Below, piece by piece: positions 44,665-53,046 of a stretch of 64,000 nucleotides of DNA (position 1 is the stretch's first letter; each line of letters starts with the position of its first letter). The notes beneath the pieces are model-generated. The model worked only from the letters and a program-made list of their open reading frames with translations, did no database searches and was not told the DNA's origin. A program made the translations under genes and the position numbers. This DNA comes from Amphritea atlantica (GTDB taxonomy: Bacteria > Pseudomonadota > Gammaproteobacteria > Pseudomonadales > Balneatricaceae). Location of the stretch: contig CP073344.1 in assembly GCA_024397875.1 (NCBI GenBank), positions 2,595,001 through 2,659,000 of the forward strand. The letters are read 5' to 3'.

Positions 44665-45642
44665 ATGACTACACGACGGAAAAATTTCAGCCAGAAAGCT
44701 TCCCTGCTCAAGGGTGTCTCAACAGCACTGGGACTGGCTGTGGCAACCAGTTTCACAGCTTCAGGCGCATTCGCAGGACAGTGTGAAAATGTGCGTTTTT
44801 CAGATGTTGGCTGGACGGATATTACAGCAACCACCGCCGTGACCAGTGAACTGGTTGCCGGTCTTGGTTATAAGCCATCCACTCAACTGCTGTCAGTGCC
44901 GGTCACCTATACCTCTCTGGCGAATGCCGACATCGATGTGTTCCTGGGTAACTGGATGCCAACCATGGAAGGCGATATCGCTAAATATCGCGATGCCGGC
45001 ACCGTTGAAACTATTCGAGCCAACCTTGAGGGGGCGAAATATACCCTGGCAGTACCGAAATACGCCTATGACGCTGGACTGAAAAGCTTTGCTGACATCG
45101 CAAAGTTCAAAGATAAACTCAAAGGCCGGGTATACGGTATAGAGCCCGGCAACGACGGCAACCGCCTGATTCAGGGAATGATCGACGATGATGCCTTTGG
45201 TCTGAAGGGTTTTAAACTGGTTGAATCAAGTGAAGCCGGTATGATCTCTCAGGTATCCCGTGCGGCTAAACGTGACCAGTGGGTCGTATTCCTCGGCTGG
45301 GCACCTCATCCGATGAACTCGAACATTGAGATGGAATACCTGTCAGGCGGCGATGATTTCTTCGGCCCTAACTACGGCGGCGCAAATGTGTATACCAATG
45401 TTCGTAAGAACTACACTGAAGAGTGTCCGAATGTGGGGCACCTGCTGCAAAACCTCTCTTTCTCTCTGGAGATGGAAAACATGATCATGGGCTCCATTCT
45501 GGACGATGACATGAAACCCGATGCAGCTGCCCGTGCCTGGTTGAAGACTCACCCAGAGGTTCTTAACGACTGGCTGGAAGGCGTTACCACATTAGACGGC
45601 AACGATGCACTGGCCGCGGTTCGCGCGCATCTCGAACTTTAA
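44665..45642 (+). CDS. choX: Choline-binding periplasmic protein
   Basis: 325 residues with a long basic N-terminus and a signal peptide ending near ASGAFA-GQ. Family features include DVGWTDI, LGNWMPTMEGD, EPGNDGNRLIQGM and FLGWAPHPMN, whose aromatic residues form the choline cage in ChoX. It feeds ChoWV. GAAGGG lies about 10 bases before the ATG. A 162-base gap with a strong hairpin separates it from choW. Confidence 0.88.
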   Translation: MTTRRKNFSQKASLLKGVSTALGLAVATSFTASGAFAGQCENVRFSDVGWTDITATTAVTSELVAGLGYKPSTQLLSVPVTYTSLANADIDVFLGNWMPTMEGDIAKYRDAGTVETIRANLEGAKYTLAVPKYAYDAGLKSFADIAKFKDKLKGRVYGIEPGNDGNRLIQGMIDDDAFGLKGFKLVESSEAGMISQVSRAAKRDQWVVFLGWAPHPMNSNIEMEYLSGGDDFFGPNYGGANVYTNVRKNYTEECPNVGHLLQNLSFSLEMENMIMGSILDDDMKPDAAARAWLKTHPEVLNDWLEGVTTLDGNDALAAVRAHLEL

Positions 45643-45693
45643 AGCGCTGACAAGAGCCCTCTCGGAGAGCTCAGATATCAGTACCGATCAACC

Positions 45694-45730
45694 GCAGACA
45701 GATTAAATGACTGACGCTTAATCTGACTGC
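45694..45730 (+). other. Intercistronic hairpin between choX and choW
   Basis: GCAGACAGATTAA (45694-45706) pairs with TTAATCTGACTGC (45718-45730) with one A-A mismatch and an 11-base loop. No T-run follows. Such hairpins after binding-protein genes often protect the upstream mRNA and raise the binding-protein level over the permease. Confidence 0.5.
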
Positions 45731-45804
45731 GAGATTGTTTCCCACCGCCAGTATTCGCTAATCCGAGTTGAATGCTGGCAGTCTAACTGTAAAAAGGCAG
45801 TCGT

Positions 45805-46650
45805 ATGAACTGGATTACAGAACACAAAATCCCTCTGGGTAACTGGATGGAAGCTTTCGTTGACTGGCTTACGTATAATGCTGCTGGCTTCTTTGATGCT
45901 ATCTCAATATCGCTGGAATGGCTGATACTCTCAGTTGTTGAAATATTCCAGTGGTTCCCGCCCTTTGTCCCTATGATCATGACTGCAGCACTCGCCTGGG
46001 CTCTGCATCGCAGCATTCCACTGGTAATCTTTGTTGTGGTTGCCCTGCTACTCATTCTTAATCTGGGCTACTGGCAGGAGATGCTGGAGACCTTCGTTCT
46101 GGTTCTGACCGCCACCACGCTGTCCGTTATTATGGGTATTCCTATCGGGATTCTGGCTGCACATAACCCCCGTCTGTACACATTTCTGCGGCCGATACTG
46201 GATATGATGCAGACCATTCCAACCTTTGTGTACCTGATTCCAACGCTGGTACTGTTTGGTCTGGGGGTTGTCCCTGGCCTGATCTCCACCATTATTTTTG
46301 CCATTGCAGCTCCTATCCGCCTGACCTATCTGGGTATCAGCAAAGTGCCGGAAAGCCTGATCGAGGCGGGTAAAGCATTTGGTGCGACACCATCGAAGCT
46401 GCTGTTTAAGGTGGAGCTGCCTGCTGCAATGCCCAGCATTATGGCGGGAATCACCCAGTGCATCATGCTGTCACTGTCGATGGTGGTTATTGCCGCTCTG
46501 GTCGGCGCTGATGGTCTGGGTAAGCCGGTTATACGGGCACTCAATACTGTCAATATCTCTCAGGGTTTCGAAGCGGGACTGGCGATTGTTCTTGTCGCGA
46601 TCATCCTTGACCGTATCTTTAAAGCCCCCGGTTCAAAAGAGGAAAGCTAA
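45805..46650 (+). CDS. choW: Choline ABC transporter permease
   Basis: 281 residues with about six membrane segments and an amphipathic N-terminus (MNWITEHKIPLGNWMEAFVDWL). The ATPase-contact loop ESLIEAGKAFGATPSKLLFKVELPAAMPSI is clear. It is shorter than ProW of this window, as usual for ChoW. It ends two bases before choV, so the pair is coupled. AAAGGCAG precedes the ATG. Confidence 0.9.
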   Translation: MNWITEHKIPLGNWMEAFVDWLTYNAAGFFDAISISLEWLILSVVEIFQWFPPFVPMIMTAALAWALHRSIPLVIFVVVALLLILNLGYWQEMLETFVLVLTATTLSVIMGIPIGILAAHNPRLYTFLRPILDMMQTIPTFVYLIPTLVLFGLGVVPGLISTIIFAIAAPIRLTYLGISKVPESLIEAGKAFGATPSKLLFKVELPAAMPSIMAGITQCIMLSLSMVVIAALVGADGLGKPVIRALNTVNISQGFEAGLAIVLVAIILDRIFKAPGSKEES

Positions 46651-46652
46651 TC

Positions 46653-47861
46653 ATGTCTGCTATCAGTATTCGCAATCTGGACGTAGTTTTCGGCGACAAT
46701 GTTGAAACCAGCCTCAAGCTGCTTGATCAGGGCAAAACCCGACAGGAGATCATCGACCTCGGTGGCAATGTTGTGGGCGTCCATAACGCCAGCATCGAAG
46801 TGGCCGAAGGAGAGATCTGTGTCCTGATGGGGCTGTCAGGTTCGGGCAAATCAAGCCTGCTACGGGCCGTTAATGGATTAAATCCAATCAGCCGTGGTGA
46901 ACTGCTGGTCCGGGACGGCGACCAGATGGTCGATATCGGTGCCTGCGATGAAGCAACGCTGCGTCATATGCGCACCCGACGAATATCTATGGTATTTCAA
47001 AGTTTTGCTCTCATGCCCTGGCTAACCGTACTGGATAACGTCGCGTTTGGTCTTGAGATGCAAGGTATCGGCAAGCAGGAACGTCGCGCCAAAGCGATGG
47101 AGAAACTGGAGATGGTCGGACTGCATGAGTGGAGTAATAAGTACGCTCATGAGCTGTCCGGCGGAATGCAGCAACGGGTTGGTTTAGCCAGAGCCTTCGC
47201 TATGGACAGCGATATATTGCTCATGGACGAGCCTTTTTCGGCTCTGGATCCACTGATCCGTAGTCAGTTGCAGGATGAGCTGATTGAACTGCAACAACAG
47301 TTAAACAAAACCATTCTGTTTGTCAGCCATGACCTCGATGAAGCCCTGAAAATTGGCACCAATATCGCCATTATGGAATCGGCACAGATCATTCAGCACG
47401 GTAAACCCGAAGATATTGTACTCAACCCGGTTAACGCTTACGTCGAAGAATTTGTTGCCCATACCAATCCGCTCAACGTACTCAAGGGCCGTTCTCTGAT
47501 GACCAATGTATGCGAGCTTGAGCGTCTTGAAGATATGCTGGTACTCAACCGCAACGACAACACCTGCATCAGCACCAACACCTCGGGTGAGGTAGTCTCC
47601 GCCAGCCGTCAGGGCATGCCGCTGGAGCTGCACCACTGGCAAGAGGGCCAAAACATTGATCTGCTGCCGGAACAGGCTCTGGTTATGGCGACACCCGATA
47701 TCTCTATGCGTCAGGCAATCGAGATACGTTATCGCACCGGACATCCGGTACTGCTAAATGAGCAGAACAGTCTGGTTGGCATTCTCTCCGATAAGGATTT
47801 CTATCACGCCCTGCTGGGCAAACACTTCACTGCATCGGAGACCGGTGCGACAACGTTATAA
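46653..47861 (+). CDS. choV: Choline ABC transporter ATP-binding protein
   Basis: 402 residues. Walker A GLSGSGKSS (about 60-68), signature LSGGMQQRVGLARAF, Walker B ILLMDEPFSALDP and a C-terminal CBS-like part (about 280-400). It powers choline import with ChoXW. The gene starts two bases after choW. A conserved N-terminal block similar to ProV (about 1-45) suggests a common origin with proV of this window. Confidence 0.9.
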   Translation: MSAISIRNLDVVFGDNVETSLKLLDQGKTRQEIIDLGGNVVGVHNASIEVAEGEICVLMGLSGSGKSSLLRAVNGLNPISRGELLVRDGDQMVDIGACDEATLRHMRTRRISMVFQSFALMPWLTVLDNVAFGLEMQGIGKQERRAKAMEKLEMVGLHEWSNKYAHELSGGMQQRVGLARAFAMDSDILLMDEPFSALDPLIRSQLQDELIELQQQLNKTILFVSHDLDEALKIGTNIAIMESAQIIQHGKPEDIVLNPVNAYVEEFVAHTNPLNVLKGRSLMTNVCELERLEDMLVLNRNDNTCISTNTSGEVVSASRQGMPLELHHWQEGQNIDLLPEQALVMATPDISMRQAIEIRYRTGHPVLLNEQNSLVGILSDKDFYHALLGKHFTASETGATTL

Positions 47862-47943
47862 CCGTTAATAACGTCACGTTCTATGCGATTACAGGCCGTT
47901 CTCCGGTCTGAACATAAAAAAAAATAATAAGGGGCTAGTCTGA

Positions 47944-49074
47944 ATGACCACTATATTAACCGTAGCTATTTTAGCTGCACTTCTGACGTCGGGATTTATC
48001 GTCATAAAAGCAGGTAATGTTACCTGTAAAGGAACAATACCCAGCTCTTTGTTTGCCTTTATTGCAATCCTGTTTACCTCCGGACTGGATGTCGGGCTCA
48101 TAATGTTTCCACTGACTGAGTTCCCAACCTATGCGACCGAAGAGGTGTATCAGTTCACCAACCCACTGGCTATCGAATTTGGTTTCTGGGGCTTTCTGGT
48201 ATGGGGATTCTACTTTCTCACCACGTTCTACTTCTGCGTCATTGAACCTAAGGTACAGTTGTTTGAAAAACCGCTGATTAAGTTTGTTAACAATATCGTT
48301 ATCATGGGAACCTGTGCGTTTACCGGTTTCCTGTTCCTCGACTATCTACCGAGTTATGTTCCGGATATATCTGATCCGGTTCGTTTTGGGCTGACAGCAC
48401 TGGTTGTTGCGCTGGCAGTTTTTTCCAGCACCGATATCAGCTACATCAAAGTACTGAGTGTCGCATCCACCTGGTTGTTTTTTGCCCTCATCGCAGCGGT
48501 GATGCTAAACGCACCCGGTTTAGGTTTTGGCGAACTACTACAAACAATGACCAATATTGGCGGGTACTTTACCCATATCGACCAGTTCACCCGGCCTATC
48601 TCTGACTATCATCAGTTCTACCTGTTCTGGTGGTTTAGCTGGAGTATTATGATTGGCCAGTTCGTCGCCCGCTTCGTTGGGGGACTGAAAACCTGGCAGT
48701 TGTGTGCAGCACTGTTAGTTATTCCGTCGATCCCCCTGGCCATCTGGTTCTCAGTACTTTATTACCACTACATTAACGCTATCGAAATCACCTATATGCT
48801 GAACCTGGCTATGGTCTTTGTTGGCATTGTGTTTGTCATCAATTCTCTCGATTCACTGATACGTCTCTATACCTCAAATTTGGATATCACTGTCGAACGT
48901 TTCGGTAAGACCCGCTACATACTGGGCAACTTTGTACTCATGTATGGACTGATCCTGGCCTACCAGTTCACCCCCTTCAATATTGAATGGGTGGGTTTGC
49001 TGGTTATCGCTATCTACGCTGCAGTCTATCTGCTGCTGGCACAACGAAGTCGGCTGGTATTACAAACGGCCTGA
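47944..49074 (+). CDS. Short, divergent BCCT-like transporter
   Basis: 376 residues with about ten hydrophobic segments. WWFSWSIMIGQFVARF (229-245) corresponds to the BCCT signature WWxSWxPFVGxFIARxSRG, and FGFWGFLVWGFY (79-90) to the HWGLHAWA tryptophan box. BCCT carriers of choline and betaine usually have 500-700 residues and twelve helices, so this protein is much shorter. Missing parts appear to be the N-terminal region and C-terminal tail; the frame is open throughout, with a good ribosome site (AAGGGG), so it is not a broken remnant. Placed after choV, it probably moves choline or a betaine, but transport activity is unproven. Confidence 0.7.
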   Translation: MTTILTVAILAALLTSGFIVIKAGNVTCKGTIPSSLFAFIAILFTSGLDVGLIMFPLTEFPTYATEEVYQFTNPLAIEFGFWGFLVWGFYFLTTFYFCVIEPKVQLFEKPLIKFVNNIVIMGTCAFTGFLFLDYLPSYVPDISDPVRFGLTALVVALAVFSSTDISYIKVLSVASTWLFFALIAAVMLNAPGLGFGELLQTMTNIGGYFTHIDQFTRPISDYHQFYLFWWFSWSIMIGQFVARFVGGLKTWQLCAALLVIPSIPLAIWFSVLYYHYINAIEITYMLNLAMVFVGIVFVINSLDSLIRLYTSNLDITVERFGKTRYILGNFVLMYGLILAYQFTPFNIEWVGLLVIAIYAAVYLLLAQRSRLVLQTA

Positions 49075-49221
49075 GCCGCAGGTAATCAAGTCACCCAGAA
49101 CATTAGATAAATCACTTTCTGGCCACTGCCTGATGCTTCAGGTAGCGGCCCCGCTATGCCCGAAATTCGGTCTGGATACGAATAAGGGAACAACTAACCC
49201 TCCTAACACTGGGGATAAACT

Positions 49222-49944
49222 ATGTTTAAAAAAGCAGTATCAACCGCAATCATTGCCTCCTCTGCGACCTTTGCACTGCAGGCGCATGCTGACGTTTCCG
49301 CCACGGTCACTCTGGTGTCTGATTACGTCTATAACGGGGTCAGTTCTACCGATGGGGATCCGACACTGCAAGGCAGTGTTGACTGGTATAACGACGCAGG
49401 ATTCTACGCAGGAGTCTGGGCTTCGGGCCTGGATAAGGATAGCTACAGCAGCGCTGAAGTCGAAATCGACTACTATGCAGGTTATGCTGGCAGTATCAAT
49501 GACGACTTCGGCTATGATCTTGGATATGCGTTTTACACCTACCCGGGAGCGGACGATGCAGGCGCTGAATCTGATTATGGCGAACTGTACGGCTCTGTTA
49601 CCTACAAAGAGAACACCACCGCTAAAGTGCTGTATTCAGATAACTATTTTGGTGACGCGGGTAACTCAGTCATTGTCTCTCTGAGTCATACCATCAACCT
49701 GCCGGAAGATTTCAGTCTGACACTGGAAGCCGCTCACACCAAGTTGCTGGAAGATGGCGGTGACTATTATTTCGGCTCGAAAGTGAATGACGACTCCTAC
49801 AGCAACTGGGGTGTGTCTGTTGCGAAAAGCGTTGCCGGGTTTGATCTTTCTCTGGGCTATACCGACACAGATATCGAAGATAACTACTGGGGTGATACTA
49901 CTGATGCACGGGCAGTCTTTAGCATCAGCCGTACCTTTGAATAA
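49222..49944 (+). CDS. TorF-family outer-membrane protein
   Basis: 240 residues with a signal peptide cut after ALQAHA. The mature protein is rich in Tyr, Gly and Asp with alternating beta-strand pattern (VTLVSDYVYNGVSSTDGDPTLQG is typical of the TIGR02001/TorF family) and ends with phenylalanine-containing ISRTFE, as in outer-membrane barrels. Function is unknown; family members lie next to transport genes. GGGGATA precedes the ATG by 5-6 bases. It closes the plus-strand choline block and is followed by two hairpins. Confidence 0.8.
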   Translation: MFKKAVSTAIIASSATFALQAHADVSATVTLVSDYVYNGVSSTDGDPTLQGSVDWYNDAGFYAGVWASGLDKDSYSSAEVEIDYYAGYAGSINDDFGYDLGYAFYTYPGADDAGAESDYGELYGSVTYKENTTAKVLYSDNYFGDAGNSVIVSLSHTINLPEDFSLTLEAAHTKLLEDGGDYYFGSKVNDDSYSNWGVSVAKSVAGFDLSLGYTDTDIEDNYWGDTTDARAVFSISRTFE

Positions 49945-49990
49945 GGCTCTTTAAGACAGCCGTACATGCGTGAGTTTCGTAACTATCTTG

Positions 49991-50034
49991 GTAACTATCA
50001 ACAGTGCTTCCCCTTCAGGGCTGTTGATAGTTAC
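49991..50034. other. Perfect 14-base inverted repeat after the TorF-like gene
   Basis: GTAACTATCAACAG (49991-50004) and CTGTTGATAGTTAC (50021-50034) are perfectly complementary; the 16-base loop itself contains a small CCCT/AGGG hairpin. No T-run follows. It stands immediately before a bidirectional terminator, so it may be an mRNA-end structure or a protein-binding site. Confidence 0.55.
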
Positions 50035-50037
50035 ACT

Positions 50038-50069
50038 AAAGACCCCGATTTTCCTGAACCGGGGTCTTT
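50038..50069. terminator. Bidirectional terminator between the TorF-like gene and betI
   Basis: AAAGACCCCG (50038-50047) and CGGGGTCTTT (50060-50069) form a perfect 10-base stem with A and T ends on both sides. It can end transcripts from both converging genes. Confidence 0.85.
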
Positions 50070-50097
50070 CATACACACTCAGATGCTGTAGAACTGA

Positions 50098-50679
50098 TTA
50101 AGCCAGCTGCAGCGCCAGATAATCAGTAATCATCCGCTGGGCCAGTTCGGCATTGATACCCTGCGGTGATAACGCCCCCCTCAGCCAGATACCATCGATC
50201 AGTGCGGCGATACCCTGGGCGACAAAAACTGCTTTATCCGCAGGCAGGATCTTTTTCAGTTCCAGAGACAGATGAGAAAGCAGGCGCTTTTCATTAACAC
50301 GCTGGAGACGAAACAGCGCTTCGTCATGCATCGACTGAGACCAGAACGCCAACCAGGTTTTTACCACCTTACTGTCCATCTGATCGGTTGAGAAATTCCC
50401 CCCCACTATCGCCTGAATCCGTGCCACAACATCGTCCGGCCCCACGTCCTGCAAACGGCTCTTCACGCCTTCGGACAGCTGCTTCAGAACAGAGCGCATA
50501 GTGGCTTCAAGCAGACCGCTTTTACCACCAAAGTAATGGTTAATAATGGCAGGTGAAACCCCCGCATAGCTACTGATCATCACCACACTGGCTTTCTGTA
50601 AACCTACAGCATTAATCGCCTCCATCGTGGCGTTAATCAACTGCGGCTTCCTGATTTCTGGCATTCCTACTTTAGGCAT
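50098..50679 (-). CDS. betI: BetI, TetR-family choline-responsive repressor
   Basis: 193 residues. Starts [19 protein letters not shown], the characteristic BetI N-terminus, followed by a TetR helix-turn-helix ([27 protein letters not shown], about 32-58). The C-terminal domain resembles BetI's choline-binding region. It represses bet genes until choline is present. It lies convergent to the choline block, 9 kb from betB, rather than heading betIBA. An operator-like sequence lies 19-36 bases upstream of its start, which suggests autoregulation. The ribosome site is weak (GGAT). Confidence 0.9.
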   Translation of the reverse strand: MPKVGMPEIRKPQLINATMEAINAVGLQKASVVMISSYAGVSPAIINHYFGGKSGLLEATMRSVLKQLSEGVKSRLQDVGPDDVVARIQAIVGGNFSTDQMDSKVVKTWLAFWSQSMHDEALFRLQRVNEKRLLSHLSLELKKILPADKAVFVAQGIAALIDGIWLRGALSPQGINAELAQRMITDYLALQLA

Positions 50680-50697
50680 TCAATGGGATCCGTAAAC

Positions 50698-50715
50698 TTA
50701 AATAGACGTTTAATT
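50698..50715. promoter_or_regulatory. Candidate BetI operator before betI
   Basis: TTAAATAGACGTTTAATT (50698-50715), on the minus strand AATTAAACGTCTATTTAA, is an imperfect palindrome centred on ACGT. It shares AATTAAACG with the candidate operator before betB (41155-41173). Confidence 0.55.
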
Positions 50716-50809
50716 TAAAGTGCCTTCCTGACTCTGAACTGTCAACCCCACATAGGTATCTATCGGCCTGAAAGCATTCAGAAATTCAGATAACTGTCAA
50801 AATGACCAC

Positions 50810-51208
50810 CTATGGCTGTGTCAGTTTGTTAACCTGTTGCAGTTCATCCTCAGTCAATTCAGCGTAACCTCGTGGATAAGACCAGCCATAGCCCCAGCGA
50901 AACGTTGTCGGAAAAGCGGGACTTCCCCCGACTCTGACACCGGCCAGCATCAACATCGCTGTTTTTGGCTTACCCAGTGCAGCAACACACTGTTTAAGCT
51001 GCTTATCTGCATCAAGACGCTGCTGGTAAGTGCCCCCTTGCCAGTACGCCCGGTCATGCTCCTCACAGCAGGCTAACCAGAGAGTATTCTCTTCCAGTGT
51101 CCCATCAGGAAACGCGCTGCAACCATCACTGGTAAACGGTTTCAGTTCATCGCAAAACGAGTAGCCGGGCAACAGGCAGATCAATAACAGCCAAGTCAGA
51201 TGCTTCAT
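50810..51208 (-). CDS. Secreted phospholipase A2-like small protein
   Basis: 132 residues from the ATG at 51208, preceded by GGAGGGG at a spacing of about 6. A signal peptide (MKHLTWLLLICLLPGYSFC) is followed by FTSDGCSAFPDG and LACCEEHDRAYW, which resembles the CCxxHDxCY calcium/active-site helix of phospholipase A2, and by DADKQLKQC. The His-Asp pair is present, so catalysis is possible. The cysteine at the signal end could also be a lipobox (GYSFC), but the fit is poor. Probably periplasmic or outer-membrane facing. Substrate and role are unknown. It stands alone, downstream (in its own direction) of the small gene at 51455. Confidence 0.65.
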   Translation of the reverse strand: MKHLTWLLLICLLPGYSFCDELKPFTSDGCSAFPDGTLEENTLWLACCEEHDRAYWQGGTYQQRLDADKQLKQCVAALGKPKTAMLMLAGVRVGGSPAFPTTFRWGYGWSYPRGYAELTEDELQQVNKLTQP

Positions 51209-51454
51209 TCCAGTCCCCTCCTTCAACTCAGACAAAGCCATACCCGTACAGATAATACGCCTTTTAACCCAGAAACAGCTATTGATGCAGATTATTTGTT
51301 CACTGATGAGTCTGTCTATATCTACAGGCTGATCGATCCTTCATTTTTAAGCGTAAACAGACTCGATAGAAAAAATACTGATCATTTATTGAGCAATCCA
51401 AAAAATCTTTTCTATACTTCCTTGTCACCTGAACAATAAATAGAGAGATTAGAA

Positions 51455-51643
51455 ATGAAAGCCCTGCGTCTGCGAAACGTTCCCAAACCACCGCCCGCTC
51501 ATGAAACACACGAATCGATTCGTAATCAGACCAGCCAGTTTCTGCAACAGGGTGGAAGAATTACAGTCGTGCCTTCGGGATTCAGCGGTATCCCCCGGAT
51601 GCAGGGACCGCAGCAAAGAACCGGCAAAAAACTGCTACTCTGA
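51455..51643 (+). CDS. Small conserved-looking protein, 62 residues
   Basis: MKALRLRNVPKPPPAHETHE... with a polar helix ESIRNQTSQFLQQGG and the end RITVVPSGFSGIPRMQGPQQR. GAGAGATTAGAA precedes the ATG. The FLxxGGxIxxxPxG pattern recalls small gammaproteobacterial proteins of unknown function. There is no signal peptide or membrane helix. Divergent from the PLA2-like gene and convergent with the sensor kinase gene. Not recognised further. Confidence 0.55.
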   Translation: MKALRLRNVPKPPPAHETHESIRNQTSQFLQQGGRITVVPSGFSGIPRMQGPQQRTGKKLLL

Positions 51644-51672
51644 AACAGGTAGCAGGAAAGCAGATAATCCAG

Positions 51673-53046
51673 TCAGTTTAATGGCAGAGATAGTTTAACT
51701 TCCAGCCCTTTAGGCTCGAGGTTGCGTAACGCTATATCGCCACCATGAGCATGGGCGATGGTGCGGGCGATCGCCATCCCCAAACCGATACCCCCGGTAT
51801 GACGATTACGTGAGTTTTCTAAACGAACAAAGGGATCGAACACCCGGTTCCAGTCCGCTTCAGGAATACCCGGCCCCTGATCCTTAACGGTGATATGCAG
51901 CTCATCTCCAAGCTGAGTTAAACTGACCCGTGCGCTTTCACCATAGTGACAAGCATTTTCAATCAGGTTAGCCAGCGCCCGTTTCATTGCCCCGGGGCTG
52001 CAATTATAAGGCGTACGCTGCAGCTCATCACAACTGACATTCAACCCCATCTCGCTAAGATCATCACACTGACTCTCAATCAGCGCCGCAATATCAATAC
52101 AACGCTTATCTTCACAGGCGATATCCTCACGGGTAAATGCCAGCGTGGCCTCGGTCATCTCCTGCATATCATCCAGAGTACGCAGCATCCGCTGCCGGGT
52201 TGGCAGATCATCAATAAACTCTGCCTGCAAACGCAGCGAGGTCAGCGGCGTTCTCAGATCGTGCGAAATGGCGGCCAGCATCAGGGTCCGGTTTTTCACA
52301 AAGCGCTCAATCCGCTCGCGCATCCGGTTAAAAGCGTAGATTGTTCTGCGCACATCTTCCGGTCCCTCGTCAGGTACTGGCCCTACGGTTTCACCCCGGC
52401 CCAACTGGTCACTGGCTTCGATCAGCACATCCAGAGACCGGGTCGCATAGCGAACAATCAGTACAATCGCGACCACAGTGAAGACAAATAATCCCAGTGC
52501 CACCAGCACCGCAGCTAACCAGCCGGGAAAGACACTCGATGACATTAACGTGCCATTGAGCCAACCCTCTTGGTCGCGACGAATGGAGACAATGGCCAAT
52601 GGCCTGCGGTTATCGGACTGATTCAGGAATAGTTGCGGGTTTAGCAGGTTTTGTATCCAACTGTAACACCAGTAATACCGCGGACTGATCGATAGACTTA
52701 TCGGTCCCATACCATCGGTTTTGTTAATCAGGTTCTGATACAGAGGGTGATCCTGTTCGGTCAGATTTTCTTCTGTCACGGCGGGTAACGGCTGGATAGC
52801 AAAGCGGAACAGATCGGTCGATACGGATTCCAGAATCTGGGCGTGTAACTCAGCGGGAGTATCATTAAGTAAACGCTGGACTGACGCGCTGCGGGTCACC
52901 AGATCTTCCATGTGAGTCCAGCGAACCGCTCTGCCACGCTCTTCATAGTAGATATATACCGTGACAGCATTAACCAGACCGAATACCAGAATCAACAAAC
53001 CGATAACGCGCCCGGAGAGGCTTTTTTGTAGCTGCCTGATCATCAT
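51673..53046 (-). CDS. Sensor histidine kinase, EnvZ/OmpR type
   Basis: 457 residues: a membrane helix (about 13-33), a periplasmic domain (about 34-173), a second helix (about 174-200), HAMP (about 200-250), a dimerisation domain with H262 (AAISHDLRTPLTS) and a HATPase domain (LIENACHYG; DQGPGIPEADW; GIGLGMAIAR). It phosphorylates the response regulator encoded just upstream; the two genes overlap at ATGA. A second ATG three bases later is equally possible. Two cysteine-free periplasmic aromatic blocks (RYYWCYSW) are notable but the signal is unknown. Confidence 0.9.
   Translation of the reverse strand: MMIRQLQKSLSGRVIGLLILVFGLVNAVTVYIYYEERGRAVRWTHMEDLVTRSASVQRLLNDTPAELHAQILESVSTDLFRFAIQPLPAVTEENLTEQDHPLYQNLINKTDGMGPISLSISPRYYWCYSWIQNLLNPQLFLNQSDNRRPLAIVSIRRDQEGWLNGTLMSSSVFPGWLAAVLVALGLFVFTVVAIVLIVRYATRSLDVLIEASDQLGRGETVGPVPDEGPEDVRRTIYAFNRMRERIERFVKNRTLMLAAISHDLRTPLTSLRLQAEFIDDLPTRQRMLRTLDDMQEMTEATLAFTREDIACEDKRCIDIAALIESQCDDLSEMGLNVSCDELQRTPYNCSPGAMKRALANLIENACHYGESARVSLTQLGDELHITVKDQGPGIPEADWNRVFDPFVRLENSRNRHTGGIGLGMAIARTIAHAHGGDIALRNLEPKGLEVKLSLPLN

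Noticed and set aside
48983..49684. 233-residue plus-strand frame over the BCCT end and TorF-like gene
   Set aside because: Overlaps two better-supported genes in other frames and has no family features.
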